11,397 nucleotides of DNA, taken from NCBI GenBank assembly GCA_937901025.1, contig CALCGR010000069.1, positions 1 to 11,397 on the forward strand. Reading direction: 5' to 3'. The translations under genes were made by a program, and so were the position numbers. This document shows positions 7,185 to 11,397 of this stretch, in pieces (the stretch's first letter is position 1; the number at the start of each line of letters is the position of its first letter). The notes under the pieces are model-generated. The model ran no database searches. It saw only the letters and a list, made by a program, of their open reading frames with translations, and had not been told where the DNA came from. Source of the DNA: an uncultured Bacteroidales bacterium. GTDB lineage: Bacteria > Bacteroidota > Bacteroidia > Bacteroidales > Paludibacteraceae.

Positions 7185-9272
7185 ATGACAAGGAACGTTT
7201 TTTCCATATCACTGATTGCGTGCGTGGTGTGCCTTTTGCCCACCCCTGCTGTCGCTATGTCCTCTGCTGAACTCGATAGCCTCCGCGCCCTCTTTAACCT
7301 CGACGAAGTCGAAGTCGTCGCTCATCACCCTACCCCTCTACCCCTCTACTCCTCTACCCCCTCTTCCCAGACTTTGTCCGGGAAGGCCCTGGAGGCTTTG
7401 CAACCTCAATCCGTCGCGGACGCGATCCGTTACTTCAGCGGGGTACAGGTCAAGGACTACGGCGGCGTAGGGGGCATCAAGACCATCGACGTCCGCTCGA
7501 TGGGTAGCCAACACGTGGGCGTGCTATACGACGGCATCGAGATAGGCAATGCCCAGAACGGCACCGTCGACCTCGGGAAGTTCTCCATGGATAACCTCGC
7601 TGCCGTCACCCTCTACCACGGCCAACCTACGCAGGAACTGCTCAGCGCCAAGGAACTCACCTCCGCCTCTACCGTCTATCTCACTACCCGCCAACCCTCG
7701 TTCAAGGACGGCAAGACCTATAACGTCAGCGTCGGCATGAAAGCAGGGGCCTTCGGCCTCGCCAACCCCTCCATCCGCTATGACCAACAACTGACGAAAT
7801 CCCTCTCCCTCTCCGCCCATGCCGAATACCTCTTCGCCACCGGGCGCTACCACTTTAGAAGGGGAGTAGAGGAGGAGAGGAGTAGAGGAGTAGGGGATAC
7901 TATTGCGGTAAGACAGAACGGGGAGATACAGGCCCTTCGGGCCGAACTGGCGCTCATGGGCTCGATGCCGCAAGGCCATTACCAACTCCGGGGCTATTAC
8001 TACGCCTCCTCACGCGGGATCCCGCGCGCGATAGTAAGGAACGCGTGGACGAGCGCGGAACACCAGTGGGACCGCAATGGTTTTGTGCAGGGTAGCTTGG
8101 ATAAAACCTGGTGTATGGGAGTAGAGGAGGAGGGGAGTAGGGTATTGAAACTCAAGATGAAGTTCAAGTACGCGAACGATTACCTCAGGTACCTCAATCC
8201 CGATACTACCACTTACGCCTTTGATGACTCGTTTACGCAGCAGGAGGCGTATGCCTCTCTTGCGTTGCAATACAGCATCTTCTCCTGGTGGACGATAGCC
8301 GCCTCCGGCGATTATCAGTACGACAACCTCATCACGAACAAATACGGCATGGAGCGCGTCGACCGCCATAGCGGGTATGCGTCGCTCTCCACCGATATAC
8401 ATTATCAATGGCTCAGTGCGAGCCTCGCCGGGGTCTTTCAGTATATCGATAACCGCCTCCAACGCCAACCCGCGCAGCGGTACAACCACCTCTCGCCGTC
8501 GGCGACGGTGGGGTTCCAACCGCTCCTCAGCGAACAGTGGTACCTTCGCGCGATGTACAAGCAGTCCTACCGGATGCCCTCGTTCAATGACCTCTATTAT
8601 GGGGAGGTGGGGATATCGAACCTGAGACCGGAGAATGCCCACCAGGTGGAATTGGGTTCGTCCTACGAGAAACGTATCACGTTCAGTAACAGCCGGCACG
8701 CTCTGCGGGGCATCACCCCGCGGGTAGGGCTTACGGGATTCTATAACCGCATCACCGATAAGATCGTCGCCCTTCCCAAGAGTAACACCCTCTTCCGCTG
8801 GTCGATGATGAACATCGGCAAGGTCGAAGACCTCGGTTGCGAGGCACGGATAGGACTCTTGTTCGAACTTCCCCACGAGGTAGACTTGGATGTGGAAGGG
8901 AGTTATACTTACCAGCGGGCACAAGACAAAACCGATCCTACGGATATCACCTACAATGGTCAGATCGCATATATCCCCGTTCATTCGGGTGCGGCAATGG
9001 CGCGCCTCAGTTGGCACGGGCTGACGTTTCATTACGCTTTTGTGTATGTGGGCGAGCGTTATACGGGTTCGGTCAACTCAAAAAAACACCATCTCGACGC
9101 GTGGTCCACGCACGATATATGCGTGGGATATACATGGCAATTTACGAAAAATCCAAAAAAACTGTATACAGGATTAGAGTTTAACAATTTATTAAATCAA
9201 CAGTATGAAATCATCAAAAACTACCCTATGCCGGGGTTTAATGGCAAGTGTATTTTGCGGGTGGACTTTTAG
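7185..9272 (+). CDS. btuB: TonB-dependent vitamin B12 outer membrane receptor
   Basis: This 695-residue TonB-dependent receptor should import cobalamin across the outer membrane using TonB energy. Residues 1-24 form a signal peptide ending AVA. The plug domain follows, with SVADAIRYFSGVQVKDYGGVGG (about 77-98), DVRSMGSQHVGVLYDG and NAQNGTVDLGKFS. The rest is a beta-barrel ending ...CILRVDF, with the C-terminal Phe typical of outer membrane proteins. The cobalamin riboswitch and the btuG and btuF neighbours fix the substrate with good confidence. Octamer repeats are embedded at three places (residues about 49-60, 226-238 and 311-320), producing PLPLYSS-like or GVEEE-R-like stretches between the HH and QTLSG of the plug and in probable barrel turns, all in frame. 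The last 68 bases overlap btuG. Confidence 0.95.
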   Translation: MTRNVFSISLIACVVCLLPTPAVAMSSAELDSLRALFNLDEVEVVAHHPTPLPLYSSTPSSQTLSGKALEALQPQSVADAIRYFSGVQVKDYGGVGGIKTIDVRSMGSQHVGVLYDGIEIGNAQNGTVDLGKFSMDNLAAVTLYHGQPTQELLSAKELTSASTVYLTTRQPSFKDGKTYNVSVGMKAGAFGLANPSIRYDQQLTKSLSLSAHAEYLFATGRYHFRRGVEEERSRGVGDTIAVRQNGEIQALRAELALMGSMPQGHYQLRGYYYASSRGIPRAIVRNAWTSAEHQWDRNGFVQGSLDKTWCMGVEEEGSRVLKLKMKFKYANDYLRYLNPDTTTYAFDDSFTQQEAYASLALQYSIFSWWTIAASGDYQYDNLITNKYGMERVDRHSGYASLSTDIHYQWLSASLAGVFQYIDNRLQRQPAQRYNHLSPSATVGFQPLLSEQWYLRAMYKQSYRMPSFNDLYYGEVGISNLRPENAHQVELGSSYEKRITFSNSRHALRGITPRVGLTGFYNRITDKIVALPKSNTLFRWSMMNIGKVEDLGCEARIGLLFELPHEVDLDVEGSYTYQRAQDKTDPTDITYNGQIAYIPVHSGAAMARLSWHGLTFHYAFVYVGERYTGSVNSKKHHLDAWSTHDICVGYTWQFTKNPKKLYTGLEFNNLLNQQYEIIKNYPMPGFNGKCILRVDF
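7328..7360 (+). repeat. CCTCTACY octamer repeat, copy 1 (inside btuB plug region)
   Basis: Three units of the octamer CCTCTACY follow a partial unit CCCTACC: 7335-7342, 7343-7350 and 7351-7358. They encode the low-complexity stretch TPLPLYSSTP just before the conserved QTLSG of the plug. The same unit order recurs after btuF at 11272. Confidence 0.85.
7861..7896 (-). repeat. CCTCTACY octamer repeat, copy 2 (inverted, inside btuB)
   Basis: On the minus strand the segment reads as octamers of the CCTCTACT type with one variant unit, CCTCTCCT. Relative to copy 1 it lies in the opposite orientation. On the coding strand it encodes GVEEERSRGVGD in a probable loop of the btuB barrel. Confidence 0.75.
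8117..8142 (-). repeat. CCTCTACY octamer repeat, copy 3 (inverted, short, inside btuB)
   Basis: On the coding strand GGGAGTAGAGG (8117-8127) is followed by AGGAGGGGAGTAGGG (8128-8142). This is the complement of degenerate CCTCTACT-type units and encodes GVEEEGSRV. It is shorter and more degraded than copies 1, 2 and 4. Confidence 0.6.
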
Positions 9273-10302
9273 TGCGTGCACCACGCCGACAACGGAACCC
9301 GAATCCGAAGTTTTAGCAGACAACGTAGAACACGTATGTGACGCTGAGTCAAGTAATTATGCGGGATTCTTGATCCTCAATGAGGGGATGTGGGGATCGA
9401 ATAATTGTTCCCTCGATTTCTTCGATTTTCGTAAGGGCAATTATACCCATGACCTCTTTGGTCATGCTAATCCCTCGATGGCCGAAGGCATGGGCGATGT
9501 GGGCAATGACCTCGTCGTTTATGATAGCCGCATTTATGCGGTTATCAATGCCTCGAACCTCGTGGAAGTGATGGACCTGCAGGGTCGCCATATAGGGGCG
9601 GTGCAGGTGACTAATCCGCGGTTTATGGTTTGTAAGGACGGGTTTGGTTATGTCTCCACCTATGTCAATTATGTGTATAAGTTGGACTTGAATAGTCTAA
9701 AAATTACGGACTCCTGTCGTGTGGGGAACCAACCGGAGGGACTGGCTATGGTCGGTAACGAACTCTTTGCTGCTAATTCGGGAGGGTACCTCTACCCGAA
9801 ATATGACAGTACAATCTCGGTCATTGACCTCACCTCGTTCACGACGACGAAGGAGATTAAGGTCGCACCCAACCTCTTTCAACTCGTGGCGGATAGTCAT
9901 GACCAACTGTGGGTAGTCTCTCACGGCAACTATGGGGATATCCCTTCGCGCCTTTGTTGCGTGAGCACGAAGACGTACGAGGTCACGGATACGCTCGATA
10001 TCCGGGTGGACGATGTTTGGCTGGATGGAGACCACCTCTACGCTATTGCCGCCGGGTCGTTTAAGGTCGTTGATGTAACCACCCGTAAGGTGGTCAAGGA
10101 GAACTTTATCACTGACGGAACGGATACGGATATTCAGACCCCGTATGGCCTTTTGGTTCATCCTGATACCAAACGCATCTACCTTTCCGATGTGCGCAAT
10201 TATGCGTCCGCAGGACGGCTCTATTGCTATTCGCCCGAAGGGAAACGCCTCTGGACCGTCTTCACGGACGATGTCCCCGGACATCTGACGTTAGTTAAAT
10301 AA
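9205..10302 (+). CDS. btuG: Surface cobalamin-binding beta-propeller lipoprotein, BtuG family
   Basis: The 365-residue protein begins with a signal peptide and a lipobox FSAC with Cys25, so it should be a lipoprotein. The rest reads as repeated YncE/DUF5074-type propeller blades: FLILNEGMWGSNNCSLDFFDF (with the family's NEG start), IYAVINASNLVEVMDL, GYVSTYVNYVYKLDL, NQPEGLAMVGNELFAANSG and ISVIDL. BtuG of Bacteroides is a seven-bladed surface protein that binds B12 very tightly and hands it to BtuB. Position after btuB and before btuF under a B12 riboswitch supports the same role here. The ATG at 9205 lies 68 bases inside btuB in another frame. The next Met (codon 13) would leave too short a signal, so the overlap appears real. 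Confidence 0.88.
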   Translation: MKSSKTTLCRGLMASVFCGWTFSACTTPTTEPESEVLADNVEHVCDAESSNYAGFLILNEGMWGSNNCSLDFFDFRKGNYTHDLFGHANPSMAEGMGDVGNDLVVYDSRIYAVINASNLVEVMDLQGRHIGAVQVTNPRFMVCKDGFGYVSTYVNYVYKLDLNSLKITDSCRVGNQPEGLAMVGNELFAANSGGYLYPKYDSTISVIDLTSFTTTKEIKVAPNLFQLVADSHDQLWVVSHGNYGDIPSRLCCVSTKTYEVTDTLDIRVDDVWLDGDHLYAIAAGSFKVVDVTTRKVVKENFITDGTDTDIQTPYGLLVHPDTKRIYLSDVRNYASAGRLYCYSPEGKRLWTVFTDDVPGHLTLVK

Positions 10303-10341
10303 CTAACGACTAATAACTAACGACTAATGACTAAACGACTA
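10301..10341 (+). repeat. Heptamer array spanning the btuG-btuF junction
   Basis: A 14-base unit AACTAACGACTAAT occurs twice without interruption (10301-10314 and 10315-10328). Related GACTAAA and CGACTA units follow. The underlying period is 7 (RACTAAY). It begins inside the btuG stop codon, fills the whole 24-base gap, and includes the btuF ATG at 10327-10329. It also supplies several stop codons close together. Confidence 0.85.
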
Positions 10342-11271
10342 CTTATCATAATTATATGTGCGCTGGCGCTCTGCGCCTGCGGCAAGTTCCGTCCTCAATC
10401 CTCAATCCTCAATCCTCAATCCTCAATCCCCCGCGTCGCGGTCACCTCGGCGACGCATGTCGGTTTCCTCGCGGCCTTGGATGCATTGGATTGTATCGTG
10501 GCGGTAGCGAATCCGCAACTGGTGTATTCCTTGCCGCCGGAGGCGGAGTATGTGGATATCGGTTCGGACCTGCAGCCGAACATCGAGGCGTTGTTGCGTG
10601 CGAAGCCCGATGTGGTGTTTGTGACGAGTTACGGGATGCAGGAACCTGCCTGGTGGAACCAGGTAAGACGGTTCGGTATAGAGATCGTAGAGATCAATGA
10701 GTGGAAAGAATCAGACCCGCTGGCGCGGGCCGGCTGGATCCGCAGGGTAGGGGAGGTTCTGCATAAAGAACGCGCAGCCGATAGTATCTTCAATTTCAGG
10801 CGTGGGGCTTACGATTCTATCGCTGCGTTGTGCCCCCCTACCGCGGGTCCGGTTTTAATGTCCGGACAGTCTTTTCGCGGTACGTGGTATGTACCTACCG
10901 GCCGCTCGTTCATGGGACAAATCTTCCGCGATGCAGGTGCCTCCTATGTCTATGCCTCGGACACGGCTCGCGGCAGCCTGCCGCTGACGATTGAGCAGGC
11001 GCTGCTCGCCTTCCGTCAGGCGGAGGTGTGGATCGGGTCGGATGTACATTCCCTCGCCGCTCTCGCGGCCTTGGATACCCGTCATACGTGGTTTAGGGCG
11101 TATCAAGACGCGCGGGTGTATAACTACCTCAAGCGTTCCACCCCTACCGGGGCTAATGACTTCTGGGAGCGCGGGGTCGTCTGTCCCGACGAGGTCTTGG
11201 ACGATGTCCGCCACGTCCTCTATCCCGATCCCGCCTACGAGTTCCACTATTTGTCTCCTCTCACCAATTAA
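10327..11271 (+). CDS. btuF: Cobalamin ABC transporter substrate-binding lipoprotein
   Basis: The 314-residue protein has a lysine-arginine start, a hydrophobic run LLIIIICALAL and a lipobox-like LCAC with Cys18, so it should be lipid-anchored in the periplasm. The body follows the BtuF/TroA-type (class III) binding-protein pattern: RVAVTSATHVGFLAALDALD, VDIGSDLQPNIEALLRAKPDVVFVT (the first lobe), a long central helix around WIRRVGEVLHKERAADSIF, and GTWYVPTGRSFMGQIFRDAGASYVY (second lobe). It should receive cobalamin from BtuB and deliver it to BtuCD, which is not in the window. Cobalamin as ligand follows from context. A five-unit CCTCAAT heptamer tract encodes PQSSILN-like residues in the linker just after the lipid anchor. 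Confidence 0.88.
   Translation: MTKRLLIIIICALALCACGKFRPQSSILNPQSSIPRVAVTSATHVGFLAALDALDCIVAVANPQLVYSLPPEAEYVDIGSDLQPNIEALLRAKPDVVFVTSYGMQEPAWWNQVRRFGIEIVEINEWKESDPLARAGWIRRVGEVLHKERAADSIFNFRRGAYDSIAALCPPTAGPVLMSGQSFRGTWYVPTGRSFMGQIFRDAGASYVYASDTARGSLPLTIEQALLAFRQAEVWIGSDVHSLAALAALDTRHTWFRAYQDARVYNYLKRSTPTGANDFWERGVVCPDEVLDDVRHVLYPDPAYEFHYLSPLTN
10393..10427 (+). repeat. Five perfect CCTCAAT heptamers inside btuF
   Basis: CCTCAAT is repeated five times without a mismatch at 10393-10399, 10400-10406, 10407-10413, 10414-10420 and 10421-10427. It lies at codons 23-34 of btuF, between the lipid-anchored cysteine and the folded domain. Because 7 is not a multiple of 3, gain or loss of one unit shifts the frame. 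Gain of one unit would move translation into a frame that stops at 10698-10700. Confidence 0.95.
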
Positions 11272-11318
11272 CCCTACTCCTCTACCCCTCTACTCCTCTA
11301 CTCCTCTACCCCTCTACA
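11272..11318 (+). repeat. CCTCTACY octamer repeat, copy 4 (after btuF)
   Basis: Directly after the btuF stop there is a partial unit CCCTACT and then five octamers: CCTCTACC, CCTCTACT, CCTCTACT, CCTCTACC and CCTCTACA. The first half is nearly identical over about 30 bases to copy 1 inside btuB. This is the longest copy and the only one outside a gene. Confidence 0.9.
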
Positions 11319-11321
11319 CCC

Positions 11322-11338
11322 AAAAACGCAAGTTTTTT
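11322..11338 (+). terminator. Possible weak terminator after the B12 operon
   Basis: AAAAAC (11322-11327) pairs with GTTTTT (11332-11337) around a GCAA tetraloop, and one further T follows. The stem is short and almost all A-T, so it is only a candidate, but it is the only hairpin with a T-run between btuF and the next promoter. Confidence 0.4.
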
Positions 11339-11373
11339 AGCAAAAAATGATATTTTTTTACATTTTTCTTCAA

Positions 11374-11397
11374 AAATATTTGCACATATAAAAAATA
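11374..11397 (+). promoter_or_regulatory. Upstream half of another promoter (cut by the window edge)
   Basis: AAATATTTGCACAT at 11374-11387 is identical to the -33 region of the btuB promoter. With the usual 20-base spacer after TTG (11380-11382), a TAnnTTTG box would be expected at about 11403-11410, just beyond the window. A further gene on the + strand should therefore begin to the right, with its own promoter rather than as part of the btu transcript. Confidence 0.6.

Noticed and set aside
8010..9032. 340-residue open frame antisense to btuB
   Set aside because: It is long but lacks any family motif, and btuB on the other strand is continuous with conserved plug and barrel sequence throughout.
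10301..10427. CRISPR-like array around the btuG-btuF junction
   Set aside because: The units are 7 bases with no unique spacers, so these are simple tandem repeats.
7328..11318. Insertion sequence or other transposon as the source of the octamer copies
   Set aside because: There is no transposase, terminal inverted repeat or target duplication; the copies are only 26-47 bases long.

Overview
The window comes from a member of the Bacteroidota, most likely order Bacteroidales. The evidence is promoters of the TTG / TAnnTTTG type, 23S and 5S rRNA ends that resemble Bacteroides, genes with no Shine-Dalgarno sequence, and a BtuB-BtuG-BtuF vitamin B12 uptake set that is characteristic of gut Bacteroidales. 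I cannot name the genus from the sequence.

Layout. (1) Positions 1-316 hold the end of a ribosomal RNA operon on the + strand: the 23S 3' end, a spacer with three hairpins, 5S rRNA, and an intrinsic terminator. (2) Positions 332-6886 hold a tightly packed minus-strand L-arabinose operon. In transcription order it encodes a sodium/solute symporter, AraD, AraA, an AraB-type kinase and a lipoprotein GalM mutarotase. It runs head-on into the rRNA operon. (3) Positions 6887-7184 are a divergent control region. Two promoters face away from each other, their -33 boxes lie in the two arms of a perfect 14-bp inverted repeat, and a cobalamin riboswitch follows on the + strand. (4) Positions 7185-11271 hold the B12 uptake operon: btuB (TonB-dependent outer membrane receptor), btuG (surface beta-propeller lipoprotein, overlapping btuB by 68 bp) and btuF (substrate-binding lipoprotein). 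(5) Positions 11272-11397 hold an octamer tandem repeat, a weak terminator-like hairpin and the upstream half of another promoter.

How the genes work together. In the arabinose operon, GalM would interconvert sugar anomers outside the cytoplasmic membrane and the symporter would import the sugar. AraA, AraB and AraD would then convert it to D-xylulose 5-phosphate for the pentose phosphate pathway. In the B12 operon, BtuG would capture the vitamin at the surface over BtuB, BtuB would move it through the outer membrane, and BtuF would pass it to an inner-membrane ABC transporter that is not encoded here. The riboswitch should switch the operon off when B12 is plentiful.

The most unusual feature is a set of short tandem repeats of 7 or 8 bp scattered through the B12 operon only. 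A CCTCTACY octamer occurs three times inside btuB, in both orientations, and once after btuF. A CCTCAAT heptamer is repeated five times inside btuF. A heptamer array spans the btuG-btuF junction and contains the btuF start codon. Their unit lengths are not multiples of three, so changes in copy number could switch genes on or off. No wholly new gene system was recognised.
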